64,000 bases of DNA from Treponema sp. (GCA_017935745.1 JAGBGX010000002.1:124001-188000), one strand, 5' to 3'; counted from the first letter of the stretch, positions 42,141 through 50,395 are shown. Program-made: numbers and translations. Notes: generated by a model from the sequence alone, not told the origin.

Positions 42141-43307
42141 ATGCAAAGTGCAATTAGACTTGCCAGAGATGCAAAATTCAATTACACCGCCGTGCAGTGG
42201 TGCAAGTATATACTGATGGCGTGTGCTACTGTTCTCGTTATTTTGCCGATTGTTGTTATTTTTCTTGGCAGCTTTAAGACAGGCGAGGAATTCAACCGCT
42301 CAGGGCCGTTTGACTTGCCGAGCTTTACATCGGATACGGAAATCTGGAAAGGCGGAGCGGAGCTTTCGGACGGTGTCAAAGTGGATGTCAGCGCGGACAA
42401 GCTTTCGGTAAAAGAAATCCGGCGGCTGACATTTGTTGTTGACACCGTGAGCAGCGGAAGCTCCATTTCGGTAGTGTGCGATGGAGCGGAAGTGCTTTCG
42501 GTTTCTCCAGACGGTTCCAGTGCGGAAGTTTCTGTGGATGTTCCCCGGGCAGTTGCGGCGCAGATGCTAAAGAACGGATTTTCTGTCACGGGAAGCGGCT
42601 GCACAGTCAGAAGAATGAAAGTGCTTGAAGGATTTTTCTTTAAAAATTATGCAACGGCATTCGTCAAGGGAAACATGGCGCTTGGATTTGCCAACACGCT
42701 GATTATCGTTGTATTCGCCGGGTTGGGAACTGTTCTCACCGGAAGCATGACTGCGTTTGTCCTGAGCCGGTTTCGGTTTAAGCTGAAAAAAGTGATTTAC
42801 ACCATGTTCCTGTGGATTGCGCTTATTCCGACAATCACTACACAGGTTGCTACGTTCCAGATTATCCAGAAGCTTGGAATGTACAACACGCGGCTTTCCG
42901 TCATTGTGCTTTCTATGGGAACTGACATTATCGCAATTATGATTTACCTTCAGTTCCTGAACAATATTTCTGTTTCGCTTGACGAGTCCGCGATTATGGA
43001 TGGAGCCAACTACTGGCAGGTGTTCACAAGAATTATATTTCCGCTCCTTCAGCCGGCAACAGTGACGATTCTCATTCTGAAAATTGTGAACCTGTACAAT
43101 GACTTTTACAATCCGCTCCTGTATATGCCGAAGAAAAGCCTCATGGTTATTTCCACGTCTCTGTACAAATTCAAGGGGCCGTTCGGAACAAACTGGCCGG
43201 TCATCTGCGCAGGTGTTGTAATTGCCTTGATTCCAACGCTGGTGGTGTTTGTTTCCATGCAGAAATACATTTACAGCGGAATGGTTTCAGGCTCCGTCAA
43301 GGAGTAG
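42141..43307 (+). CDS. Sugar ABC transporter permease, MalG type, with inserted extracytoplasmic domain
   Basis: 388 residues, about 110 more than a usual MalG. TM1 (about 27-50) is followed by an insert (roughly 60-165) rich in beta-type sequence and Ser/Val (VKVDVSADKLSVKEIRRLTF, SSISVVCDGAEVLSVSPDG), then the normal helices and EAA loop DESAIMDGANYWQVFTRIIFP, ending YSGMVSGSVKE. The insert probably folds as a small beta-sandwich outside the membrane, facing the binding protein. AGAGGAAG is 6 nt before the ATG. Confidence 0.92.
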   Translation: MQSAIRLARDAKFNYTAVQWCKYILMACATVLVILPIVVIFLGSFKTGEEFNRSGPFDLPSFTSDTEIWKGGAELSDGVKVDVSADKLSVKEIRRLTFVVDTVSSGSSISVVCDGAEVLSVSPDGSSAEVSVDVPRAVAAQMLKNGFSVTGSGCTVRRMKVLEGFFFKNYATAFVKGNMALGFANTLIIVVFAGLGTVLTGSMTAFVLSRFRFKLKKVIYTMFLWIALIPTITTQVATFQIIQKLGMYNTRLSVIVLSMGTDIIAIMIYLQFLNNISVSLDESAIMDGANYWQVFTRIIFPLLQPATVTILILKIVNLYNDFYNPLLYMPKKSLMVISTSLYKFKGPFGTNWPVICAGVVIALIPTLVVFVSMQKYIYSGMVSGSVKE

Positions 43308-43617
43308 CGGCCGGGTGTAGTGTGCGCGCTTATGCTGAAGCCGGATGTGTTCTGTGTCTTTCAGCGCGCTTCTTTACAAAAGAAGCTGATTGTCATACTA
43401 TGAAAGATATGAGGCAGCGCAAATGGTATGTCTGATTTTAACGTACCGTTTGCATGGCGCATTTTTTATCACGCGCAGCTTCCGCTGAAACTGCGCGGCT
43501 GACTGTAACAGGCAGTTTTTTGCAAAACTGCCTTATTCACGCGTGCGCTCGCGCGCACAGAATTGCACGCCTCGGAAGCTGAAACTTCCTGCGTTGCGCA
43601 ATTTTAAGGAATTATTT
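43308..43617 (+). other. 310-bp intergenic region with three hairpins and a dispersed repeat
   Basis: There is no gene here. In order: GCTTCTTT-ACA-AAAGAAGC (43368-43386); CGCGCAG...CTGCGCG (about 43473-43498) with a 12-nt loop; AGGCAGTTTT with AAAACTGCCT (43510-43533); and the 56-bp repeat 43526-43581. TAAGGA before the epimerase gene ends the region. None has a proper T run, so these look like repeat-borne or mRNA-stabilising structures rather than terminators. Confidence 0.55.
43526..43581 (+). repeat. 56-bp structured intergenic repeat, copy 2
   Basis: Plus-strand match to the minus strand of 19636-19691 at 52 of 56 positions. The hairpin reads GTGCGC-TCGC-GCGCAC here and GTGCGT-TCGT-GCGCAC in copy 1, so the change inside the stem keeps pairing (C-G to T-G). 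Confidence 0.75.
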
Positions 43618-44805
43618 ATGGAAAACAGCAGGCTCATGAGCTTTAAGTCAGAAATTGCGGAAGAACTTACAGGCCGCATCATTCCGTTCTGGAAATCAAT
43701 GCGCGACAATGCCCGCGGCGGATTCTACGGGCTTTTGGACTGTAACCTGAATCTTGACAGAAACGCTCCGAAAGGCTGCATCTTGAATTCAAGGATTCTG
43801 TGGTTCTTTTCAAGCGCATGCAAGGTGCTCGGTGACGAAGGGCTTGCTGAGTATGCGCGCCATGCATATTCCTTCTTAAAGGAATTCTGCCTGGACAAAA
43901 AAAACGGCGGCGTGTTCTGGTCTCTTAACGCGGACGGCACTGTCCTTGACTCGGTAAAGCATACATACAATCAGGCGTTTGCCATATACGCACTGTCAAG
44001 CTACTACGGAATGACAGGAGATGCCGAAGCTCTTGAAACTGCGCTGTCATTGTTCAAAATCATAGAAGAAAAATGCACTGATGAGGGCGGTTATCTTGAG
44101 TCGTTTACGCAGGACTTCAAGCCGGAGTCCAATGAAAAGCTCAGTGAAAACGGAGTGCTTGCCGACCGGACAATGAACACGCTGCTTCACGTTATGGAAG
44201 CATACACTGGCTTGTATCAGGTTTCAAAAAATCAGCAGGTAAAGGAGCGTCTTCAGTTTGCGCTGACGGTCTTTGCTGAAAAAATCTGGAACGCGCAGCT
44301 TAAGCGGCAGGAAGTGTTCTTTGACAAGTCGTACCGTTCGCTCATCGATCTGTATTCTTACGGACACGACATTGAGTCTTCATGGCTGATTGACCGCGCG
44401 CTTGAAGTGCTCGGCGACAGTGACCTTTCCCGGAAGCTCGCTCCTGTCACGCAGGAGATGGCGCAGCACATTTATTCCGTTGCCTTTAAAAATGGTTCCG
44501 TGCTGAACGAATGCGACAGGGGAGCTGTGAATGAAACACGCGTGTGGTGGATTCAGGCTGAAAGCATCGTAGGCTTTTTCAATGCGTATCAAAAGACAGG
44601 CAGCAGTCAGTTCCTTGATGCGGCTGTTTCCGTGTGGCAGTTTATAAAGAAATACATTGCTGACAAGCGGCAGGGCGGCGAGTGGTTCGGCTATGTCGAT
44701 AAAAACGGAGTCCCTGATTTTTCCCGTCCGATTGTAGAGCCTTGGAAATGCCCGTATCACAACGGAAGAATGTGCCTTGAAATCATACAGCGGATTTCCG
44801 GGTAG
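43618..44805 (+). CDS. N-acylglucosamine/cellobiose 2-epimerase family enzyme
   Basis: 395 residues, (alpha/alpha)6-barrel of the AGE superfamily. Motifs: FWKSMRDNARGGFYGLLD, NSRILWFFS, VKHTYNQAFAIYALS, LYSYGHDIESSWLI with the catalytic-type His, WWIQAES, GGEWFGYVDKNG and PWKCPYHNGRMC with a second His. The pattern fits cellobiose 2-epimerase better than GlcNAc epimerase: it would turn a beta-linked disaccharide's reducing glucose into mannose, as in beta-mannan use. ATG with TAAGGA 8 nt upstream. It completes the sugar ABC cluster and supports a beta-oligosaccharide ligand. Confidence 0.88.
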   Translation: MENSRLMSFKSEIAEELTGRIIPFWKSMRDNARGGFYGLLDCNLNLDRNAPKGCILNSRILWFFSSACKVLGDEGLAEYARHAYSFLKEFCLDKKNGGVFWSLNADGTVLDSVKHTYNQAFAIYALSSYYGMTGDAEALETALSLFKIIEEKCTDEGGYLESFTQDFKPESNEKLSENGVLADRTMNTLLHVMEAYTGLYQVSKNQQVKERLQFALTVFAEKIWNAQLKRQEVFFDKSYRSLIDLYSYGHDIESSWLIDRALEVLGDSDLSRKLAPVTQEMAQHIYSVAFKNGSVLNECDRGAVNETRVWWIQAESIVGFFNAYQKTGSSQFLDAAVSVWQFIKKYIADKRQGGEWFGYVDKNGVPDFSRPIVEPWKCPYHNGRMCLEIIQRISG

Positions 44806-44835
44806 GCAGAGCGGATGCCTCTTCTGCCGTTTGTT
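44805..44835 (+). terminator. Weak possible terminator after the epimerase gene
   Basis: GGCAGA (44805-44810) pairs with TCTGCC (44823-44828), followed by GTTTGTTTG. Confidence 0.3.
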
Positions 44836-44895
44836 TGTGCGGATATTTTATGGCCGCGCTTTGCATCGGGAACTGCTCATTCTTCCAAAACGTTC

Positions 44896-44924
44896 TTGAC
44901 ATAAACGGAAAGAGGTGGCACAAT
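44896..44924 (+). promoter_or_regulatory. Promoter of tRNA-Val
   Basis: -35 TTGACA (44896-44901), 17-nt spacer, -10 CACAAT (44919-44924); the mature 5' end is 13 nt further. Confidence 0.7.
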
Positions 44925-44936
44925 AGAGACATTCAG

Positions 44937-45008
44937 GCGCGGTTAACTCAGTGGTAGAGTGCCACCTTCACACGGTGGAAGTCACTGGTTCAAATCCAGT
45001 ACCGCGCA
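44937..45008 (+). tRNA. tRNA-Val(CAC)
   Basis: 72 nt. Acceptor stem GCGCGGT / ACCGCGC, anticodon stem CCACC / GGTGG around the loop TTCACAC, giving anticodon CAC (reads GUG). The T-arm is CTGGTTCAAATCCAG. The discriminator is A, and the 3' CCA is not encoded: a T run (45009-45015) follows directly and probably ends transcription. Confidence 0.95.
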
Positions 45009-45120
45009 TTTTTTTCCGCTTGTTCGTGCGGAGAGTTTCATGCCCCGGTCTTGCGTTGAGGCAGCTGATTTTCCCTGCATAAAATTCGTCTGGATAATTC
45101 CATAAACAGCAAAAAATAGG

Positions 45121-45126
45121 TATAAT
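45121..45126 (+). promoter_or_regulatory. -10 box of gatC (leaderless)
   Basis: Perfect TATAAT, 7 nt before the ATG at 45134. The -35 at 17-nt spacing is poor (TTCCAT). No Shine-Dalgarno precedes gatC. Confidence 0.65.
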
Positions 45127-45133
45127 CGTTTTT

Positions 45134-45448
45134 ATGAGTGAACATAAACGTACCGTTGACGAAACAACGCTTGAAAACCTTCTGTATCTTTCGCGGCTTT
45201 CCCCTGAAAGCACGGACATGGCCACTTTGAAAAAACAGGTGGACGAAATCGTAGGGTATTTTGATATCCTCTCTAAGTATGATGACAGCGAAAATCCGTA
45301 TGACGCATATCCGTCAACAGAGGCGGATTTGCTGCGGCAGGATGAAGCTGCTGCGGGGCTTGAAATGCGCGATGTAAAGAAAATAAACGAAGGCAATTTT
45401 AAGGACGGATATTTTGAAGTTCCGAAAGTGCTTGGCGAAGGCGCGTGA
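45134..45448 (+). CDS. gatC: Aspartyl/glutamyl-tRNA amidotransferase subunit C
   Basis: 104 residues with the GatC pattern VDETTLENLLYLSRLS and ENPYDAYPSTEADLLRQDEA. It wraps around GatA and stabilises the complex that amidates Glu-tRNA(Gln) and/or Asp-tRNA(Asn). It heads the gatCAB operon; its start appears leaderless, in contrast to the strong ribosome sites of gatA and gatB. Confidence 0.9.
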   Translation: MSEHKRTVDETTLENLLYLSRLSPESTDMATLKKQVDEIVGYFDILSKYDDSENPYDAYPSTEADLLRQDEAAAGLEMRDVKKINEGNFKDGYFEVPKVLGEGA

Positions 45449-45463
45449 GCTTCAGGAGACATC

Positions 45464-46975
45464 ATGAAATACAAGACAATATATGAAACAGCCGAAGCGC
45501 TTCGCAGCGGAGCAGTTACAAGCGCCGGCCTTGTCAGGGAAGCAGCTGAAACGTTTGAAGCCGACAAGAATTCCGCGCTGCCTTTGAACGCATTTCTTGA
45601 AATATACAGTGACGCTGCGGCTCTTGCAGAAGCCGCCGATGCAAAAATAGCGCAGGCGCGTACGGACGGAACGCTTGACGCGCTTTTTCAGGCACAGCCG
45701 CTGCTTGGCATTCCGTTTGCAAACAAGGACAATATTTCAGTGCGCGGAAAAAAGCTCACCTGCTCAAGCCGGATTTTAAAGGGATACATTGCGCCGTACA
45801 GTGCAACGGTCATCAGCCGGCTGACAGCTGCCGGGGCAGTTCCTCTGGGACGGTGCAATCAGGACGAATTCGCCATGGGTTCTTCAACTGAATATTCGAT
45901 TTACGGGCCTACAAGAAATCCCGCGAACCGCGAGTATGTTTCCGGCGGATCTTCCGGCGGATCTGCGGCGGCTGTTGCGGCGAATCAGGCTTTGTTTGCG
46001 CTGGGAACGGAAACTGGCGGCTCGGTGCGGCTTCCGGCAAGCTACTGCGGCGTGTACGGACTCAAGCCCACATACGGCGTTCTGAGCCGGTGGGGAGTTG
46101 TTGCATACGGCTCTTCGCTTGATCAGGTGGGCATTATCGCCCATGTTCCGCAGGATATTGCGCTTGCGCTTTCAGTTATGTGCGGCTGCGATATGTATGA
46201 CGACACTTCAGCCGATCTTCCCGGCGGAAAAGAGCTTTCCTCCCTGAAGCCGTGCGCTGCATTTCCGCGCATGAAAGCTGCGGTTCCCAAGCAGTTCCTT
46301 GAGTCAAAGGGAATGGACAGCGATGTTGCAAGGGTTTTTGAAGAAACGTGCAGATGGTTCGAGTCAAAAGGCGCAAAAGTTGAGACAGTTGACCTTCCTG
46401 TTCTGGATGCTTCCATTGCCAGCTACTATGTGATTGCGCTGTCCGAGGCTGCGTCAAATTTAAGCCGCTTCGACGGAATCCGCTATGGAAACAGAATTGA
46501 CGGCGGAAACGGATACGACGAGCTGTATGTGGATACAAGAAGCGGCGGCTTCGGGCCTGAAGTGAAGCGCAGGATTATCATCGGAAACTATGTGCTTTCA
46601 GAGCAGTTTTCAGGCGACACATATAAAAAGGGAATGTCAGTGCGCGCCCGCATTCAGCGTGAAGTGGCACAGCTGTTTGAGTCGTATGATCTCATTCTCT
46701 GTCCCACGTGTCCGACTCCTGCGTTCAGGCTCGGGCAGAAAGTTGATGATCCGCTTGCTATGTATCTGAGCGATCTGTTCACGACATTTGTAAACCTTGC
46801 GCGCATTCCGTCGCTTTCAGTTCCTGCCGGAAGAACATCGCAGGAAAACGGAAATATGCCTGTCGGAATTCAGTTTGCAGGCCCGATGTTCAGTGAGCGG
46901 ACTATTCTTGAAATCGCTCAGGCGTGGGAAGACGAGCATGCAGGCTGCGGAATTCCTGTAACGGAGGAAGACTAG
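45464..46975 (+). CDS. gatA: Aspartyl/glutamyl-tRNA amidotransferase subunit A
   Basis: 503 residues, amidase-signature enzyme that releases ammonia from glutamine for GatB. By alignment to S. aureus GatA the catalytic triad is Lys88 (PFANKDN), cis-Ser163 (SGGSSGGSAAA) and Ser187 (TETGGSVRLPA). CAGGAGA lies 6 nt before the ATG. It follows gatC by 15 nt, and gatB begins one base after its stop. Confidence 0.97.
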   Translation: MKYKTIYETAEALRSGAVTSAGLVREAAETFEADKNSALPLNAFLEIYSDAAALAEAADAKIAQARTDGTLDALFQAQPLLGIPFANKDNISVRGKKLTCSSRILKGYIAPYSATVISRLTAAGAVPLGRCNQDEFAMGSSTEYSIYGPTRNPANREYVSGGSSGGSAAAVAANQALFALGTETGGSVRLPASYCGVYGLKPTYGVLSRWGVVAYGSSLDQVGIIAHVPQDIALALSVMCGCDMYDDTSADLPGGKELSSLKPCAAFPRMKAAVPKQFLESKGMDSDVARVFEETCRWFESKGAKVETVDLPVLDASIASYYVIALSEAASNLSRFDGIRYGNRIDGGNGYDELYVDTRSGGFGPEVKRRIIIGNYVLSEQFSGDTYKKGMSVRARIQREVAQLFESYDLILCPTCPTPAFRLGQKVDDPLAMYLSDLFTTFVNLARIPSLSVPAGRTSQENGNMPVGIQFAGPMFSERTILEIAQAWEDEHAGCGIPVTEED

Positions 46976-46976
46976 G

Positions 46977-48515
46977 ATGGCAATTGATAAATGGGAAGCC
47001 GTCATCGGCTGCGAAATTCATACTCAGCTTTTGACGCGCACAAAGGCGTTCTGTTCCTGCGAAAACCGTTACGGCGGAATGCCGAACACCCGTGTCTGTC
47101 CGGTGTGTCTCGGGCTTCCGGGCGCGCTGCCGCGTGTTTCAAAAGGATATGTTGAGCTTGGCTCCGTCGCGGGGCTTGCTCTGAACTGCTCCATAGCGCG
47201 CTTTACAAAATTCGACCGCAAGCATTACTTTTATCCCGATCTTGCAAAAGGCTACCAGATTACGCAGTACGATATTCCGCTGTGCACGGACGGATTTGTT
47301 GATCTGCCGATGGCACGCTATCCTGAAGAGCAGCGCTTCGGAGCAGAAAAATGCCGCACAAAAAATTTTGCCGGTGACAGCTGCATCAGGGAAAACGGAA
47401 AATACCGCCGCGTCAGGATTGAGCGCATTCACCTTGAGGAAGATGTCGGAAAGTCCCTTCACTTGCAGGGCGCTCACTCGTACATCGACTACAACCGCTG
47501 CGGAACTCCGCTTATTGAAATTGTCACAAAGCCCGATATGACTTCGCCGGAAGAAGCCGCGCTTTTTATGGAAACCGTCCAGGAAATTTTGCGCTATGTG
47601 AAAGTGACGAACGGAAACCTTGAGGAAGGAAACATGAGATGCGACGCGAACATCAACCTGAATGTCTGGGAAGACGGAACGCTGTATCACACACCGATTT
47701 CGGAAATCAAGAACTTGAATTCGTTCCGCTCAATCCGCGATGCCTGTGCGTATGAAGCGCAGCGGCAGCTTGCTGAATTTCAGAATGACCGCCAGGAATT
47801 CAATCCGGGATTCAAGGTCACGATGGGCTGGGACGAGGCATCAGGCAGGACAGTTGTTCAGCGCACAAAGAATTCGTTTGTGGACTACCGCTTTGTTGTT
47901 GAGCCGGATATCAAGCCGTTCAGCGTGAGCGAAGAGCTTGTTGCGCGCGCCCGCTCAAAAGTAGGCGAGCTTCCTGAGGCAAAGCGCACACGGCTGAAAA
48001 AGGATTACGGGCTGTCTGACTTTGATGTTGAAACGCTCACATCGAGCCGCGATCTTGCAGTATGGTTTGAGGAAGCTGCCGCCGGAACAAAGAACCCCAA
48101 GCGCACGGCAAACATTATACTCACTGAGCTGCTTGCAAAGCTCAATGAAGAGAAAAAGTCAATCTCTGATGTGAGCATTACGCCTGCCCATATTTCCGCC
48201 CTTGTCAATGCAATTGATTCCAAGCGGATTTCGAGCGCGCAGGGAAAGACCGTCTTTGCAAAAATGCTCGGGACAAACAAGATGCCTGATGAAATCATTG
48301 CAGAGGAAGGCATGGAAGTGGTGAGCGACTCAGGCGCGCTTGAAGCGATTGTCGACAAAGTGGTTGGTGCGAATCCCAAGGCTGTGGCTGACTTCAAGGG
48401 CGGCAAGACAAATGTCATCAGCTGGCTTACCGGGCAGGTGATGAAAGAGTCAAAGGGCAGGGCCGCTCCTTCTGCTGCGAGCGACCTTGTGCGCAAAAAG
48501 CTCGGGCAGCTGTAA
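46977..48515 (+). CDS. gatB: Aspartyl/glutamyl-tRNA amidotransferase subunit B
   Basis: 512 residues. Kinase-like catalytic cradle: WEAVIGCEIHTQLLTRTKAFC, CPVCLGLPGALP, FDRKHYFYPDLAKGYQITQY, RIHLEEDVGKS, then the helical domain and the C-terminal YqeY/tRNA-binding tail (ADFKGGKTNVISWLTGQVMK). The cysteines C32, C34, C47 and C50-type pattern (CSCE and CPVC) resembles the zinc site of GatB. GGAGGAAG is 7 nt before the ATG. Confidence 0.97.
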   Translation: MAIDKWEAVIGCEIHTQLLTRTKAFCSCENRYGGMPNTRVCPVCLGLPGALPRVSKGYVELGSVAGLALNCSIARFTKFDRKHYFYPDLAKGYQITQYDIPLCTDGFVDLPMARYPEEQRFGAEKCRTKNFAGDSCIRENGKYRRVRIERIHLEEDVGKSLHLQGAHSYIDYNRCGTPLIEIVTKPDMTSPEEAALFMETVQEILRYVKVTNGNLEEGNMRCDANINLNVWEDGTLYHTPISEIKNLNSFRSIRDACAYEAQRQLAEFQNDRQEFNPGFKVTMGWDEASGRTVVQRTKNSFVDYRFVVEPDIKPFSVSEELVARARSKVGELPEAKRTRLKKDYGLSDFDVETLTSSRDLAVWFEEAAAGTKNPKRTANIILTELLAKLNEEKKSISDVSITPAHISALVNAIDSKRISSAQGKTVFAKMLGTNKMPDEIIAEEGMEVVSDSGALEAIVDKVVGANPKAVADFKGGKTNVISWLTGQVMKESKGRAAPSAASDLVRKKLGQL

Positions 48516-48548
48516 GACGCACCTGATGCAAGGCGGGCTGCCGCGTAG

Positions 48549-48583
48549 TCCGCGCTTCAGAAAACTGAAGCGCGGATTTTTTT
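48549..48583 (+). terminator. Rho-independent terminator of gatCAB
   Basis: Perfect 12-bp stem TCCGCGCTTCAG / CTGAAGCGCGGA with an AAAA loop and seven T. Confidence 0.95.
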
Positions 48584-48584
48584 G

Positions 48585-49841
48585 CTAGTCTTCTTTATTG
48601 ACATCAATGGCTATATGATTTTCATCAGCCCAGCTGAAGACAATGTAACATTCAGAATCGTTAATAAAGATGCCATCTTCAGCAGCAAAAATATTCTTGT
48701 CATCCAGCACAATGAACTGGTCTTTTGTCAGGAAATCAAACGGTTTTATACTGCATATATGGTAAAATGTATTAGGCTTAACTTTGATTTTCCCGGAAGC
48801 CGCACTGTTGCTGCTGAAATTACATTTTTCATCGATCCAGTTTGCCGTATAGATATTTTTCAAGTCAATAATGTCACTGAGGCTTTTCTTTGATGATTCT
48901 GTCACTTTTATCTGGATTATTCCGGGAACAGCCGCCGTGTCAAGCTGAACGGTATATATTGAAAACTGATTCATGCTTACAAGCAGAATTTGCTCAGGAT
49001 TGAACCATTGTCCGCTGTACTTTTCAGAATCCTTGATAATCTGAACATCCCGCGGAAGAACTGCATTTTTTATGTCGATGTCAGAATATCCGTAGTCCTT
49101 TGCCCAGTGCTCTTTTATAAGATGAAGCTTTAAGATGTTCAGCTCTGTAGCTAGCTTTGTTGCAACGAATTCACACTGATATACACCGTCCTGTATTTCT
49201 TTTAGAGGGATTGCGCCTTCTGCTTCCGTTTCAGCCCATGTCAATTCAGGAGTCGGCGTTGTGCAGTTGTCTCCAGTGAGCAGGAATCCGCGCAAGTCGA
49301 TCCGCTTTGCTTCTGTCAGGTCGCTGCTGCTGTAGTGCAGTGTTTTTTCTGCCGGAATAAGAGCAATTGTTTTTATCAGATTTTGACAGGCACTGAGCAT
49401 TTCCCTGATGTCCTGCGCAGTACGGGCAGCCCGCGCGCTTCGGGGAGCAGAGTTTTTCAGTCCGAATGCTGTCTGTACTGTGCTGTCAAATTTGCTTTCA
49501 TCAATCTGCTCTGTCACAGTGAATGTCAGGCCGGATATGATGTCACCTGAATATGTTCCTTTGTAAAAAACTGCCGGAACTCTAACAGTTCCCTCGCTGT
49601 CTTCATAGGAAGCAGTCTTTAGAAGATCGAATGTATTATCTGCGTACAGCCTGATTGTGTCTGAGACTTTGTTTCCTGCTTCCGTTTCCACTGATGCTGT
49701 TTCGTATACCGTGTTTCCCGGGCGGGCAGTCTGGTTTTCGCTGTTGTCACCTGATCCGCCGGAACTTCCGTCTGAGCAGGATATGATTACCGCAGCAATC
49801 AGTGCTGCGGCAGCCGGCAGCATTCTTGAGAATTGTTTCAT
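48585..49841 (-). CDS. Lipoprotein of unknown function, behind a poly-G promoter
   Basis: 418 residues. Lipobox IISC with lipidated Cys22, followed by a Ser/Gly-rich linker (SDGSSGGSGDNSENQ) typical of surface or periplasmic lipoproteins. The mature part seems beta-rich, with pairs such as LYADNTFDLLKTASYEDSEG and FYKGTYSGDIISGLTFTVTE. No family recognised. AGAGGAGA is 6 nt before the ATG. Its promoter has eight consecutive G between -35 and -10, suggesting phase-variable expression of a cell-surface antigen. Convergent with gatB; the shared end is the terminator at 48549. Confidence 0.8.
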   Translation of the reverse strand: MKQFSRMLPAAAALIAAVIISCSDGSSGGSGDNSENQTARPGNTVYETASVETEAGNKVSDTIRLYADNTFDLLKTASYEDSEGTVRVPAVFYKGTYSGDIISGLTFTVTEQIDESKFDSTVQTAFGLKNSAPRSARAARTAQDIREMLSACQNLIKTIALIPAEKTLHYSSSDLTEAKRIDLRGFLLTGDNCTTPTPELTWAETEAEGAIPLKEIQDGVYQCEFVATKLATELNILKLHLIKEHWAKDYGYSDIDIKNAVLPRDVQIIKDSEKYSGQWFNPEQILLVSMNQFSIYTVQLDTAAVPGIIQIKVTESSKKSLSDIIDLKNIYTANWIDEKCNFSSNSAASGKIKVKPNTFYHICSIKPFDFLTKDQFIVLDDKNIFAAEDGIFINDSECYIVFSWADENHIAIDVNKED

Positions 49842-49875
49842 GGAGTTCTCCTCTGAAAAGTAAAAATATCAGCTC

Positions 49876-49903
49876 ATTTTACCCCCCCCTGGCATTTTGT
49901 CAA
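49876..49903 (-). promoter_or_regulatory. Lipoprotein promoter with G8 tract in the spacer
   Basis: Minus strand: -35 TTGACA (plus 49898-49903), 16-nt spacer AAATGCCAGGGGGGGG, -10 TAAAAT (plus 49876-49881). The G8 tract abuts the -10. Gain of one G would give the optimal 17-nt spacing; loss of one would give 15. Confidence 0.75.
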
Positions 49904-49954
49904 GGCGTGCGCATTTTTTTCTGAAAATTTCTGGGATTATTTTTAGAGGAGTGA

Positions 49955-49989
49955 TTGACAAAAAATATGTGTTAGTATATGCTAACTAA
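49955..49989 (+). promoter_or_regulatory. Promoter with DtxR/TroR-like box, small RNA candidate
   Basis: -35 TTGACA (49955-49960), 17-nt spacer, -10 TATGCT (49978-49983). TTAGTATATGCTAACTAA (49972-49989) overlaps the -10. It begins 17 nt after the -35 start, exactly as in the feo promoter, and shares the pattern TTAG-nn-TATG-n-TAACT with the feo box. Confidence 0.75.
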
Positions 49990-50107
49990 TAGACAGAAGA
50001 CTGCTTAAAAAAGAACAGATTCAGATTTAAACTAATTCCTCGAGTTGGTTTAAAAGTGTGTGTGTTTGGCTGTAAGCTGTCTGCTGGAAACGGCAGGCAG
50101 CTTTTTT
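49990..50107 (+). ncRNA. Candidate metal-regulated small RNA with anti-Shine-Dalgarno loop
   Basis: About 118 nt between the predicted start (near 49990) and a strong terminator: AAGCTGTCTGC (50074-50084) pairs with GCAGGCAGCTT (50093-50103, one G-T), followed by six T. Upstream of it is a stem-loop, TTTAAACTAA (50026-50035) with TTGGTTTAAA (50045-50054), exposing the loop TTCCTCGAG. TTCCTC is complementary to GAGGAA, the ribosome site of many genes here. No convincing coding frame exists: the only starts give peptides of 5-19 residues without ribosome sites. The next plus-strand gene has its own promoter. I infer a trans-acting sRNA; no known family is recognised. Confidence 0.6.
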
Positions 50108-50125
50108 CAGGCTGAAAAAAGCCGG

Positions 50126-50395
50126 CTAGATTCTGTGCATTTCGGAAAACACTTTTTCGTTCATGATGTTCACTTCAACGCCGAGCGTCTTTGCTTCCTG
50201 GACAAGCGCAGTCCGTGCGGCGTCAATGCTGATGTCGGCGCTTTCAAAGTCAGCCATCATCATCATCACGAAATTTCCGCTTAAAACTGTCTGAGTGATA
50301 TCGGCAATGTTGATGGAATGGCTTGCAAGGAATGAAGAGACTTTTGCAATTATGCCGACTTTATCTCCGCCGACAACAGTAATTATAGCTTTCAT
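50126..50395 (-). CDS. ACT domain protein (UPF0237 type)
   Basis: 89 residues, a stand-alone ACT domain: KAIITVVGGDKVGIIAKVSSFL, then HSINIADITQTVLSGNFVMMM. Such small proteins probably bind an amino acid or formyl donor and regulate a partner; no partner is visible. The start at 50395 is chosen by homology. -35 TTGTGC (plus 50428-50433), 17-nt spacer and -10 TATACT (plus 50405-50410) lie 9 nt before it, with no Shine-Dalgarno. Divergent from the WYL regulator. Confidence 0.88.
   Translation of the reverse strand: MKAIITVVGGDKVGIIAKVSSFLASHSINIADITQTVLSGNFVMMMMADFESADISIDAARTALVQEAKTLGVEVNIMNEKVFSEMHRI

Noticed and set aside
44968-45567. Minus-strand frame of 199 residues across the tRNA and gatC
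   Set aside because: It overlaps a tRNA gene and the start of a recognised operon.
50053-50120. Short GTG-started peptide (VCVFGCKLSAGNGRQLFSG) in the sRNA unit
   Set aside because: No ribosome site, and it would run through the terminator stem.
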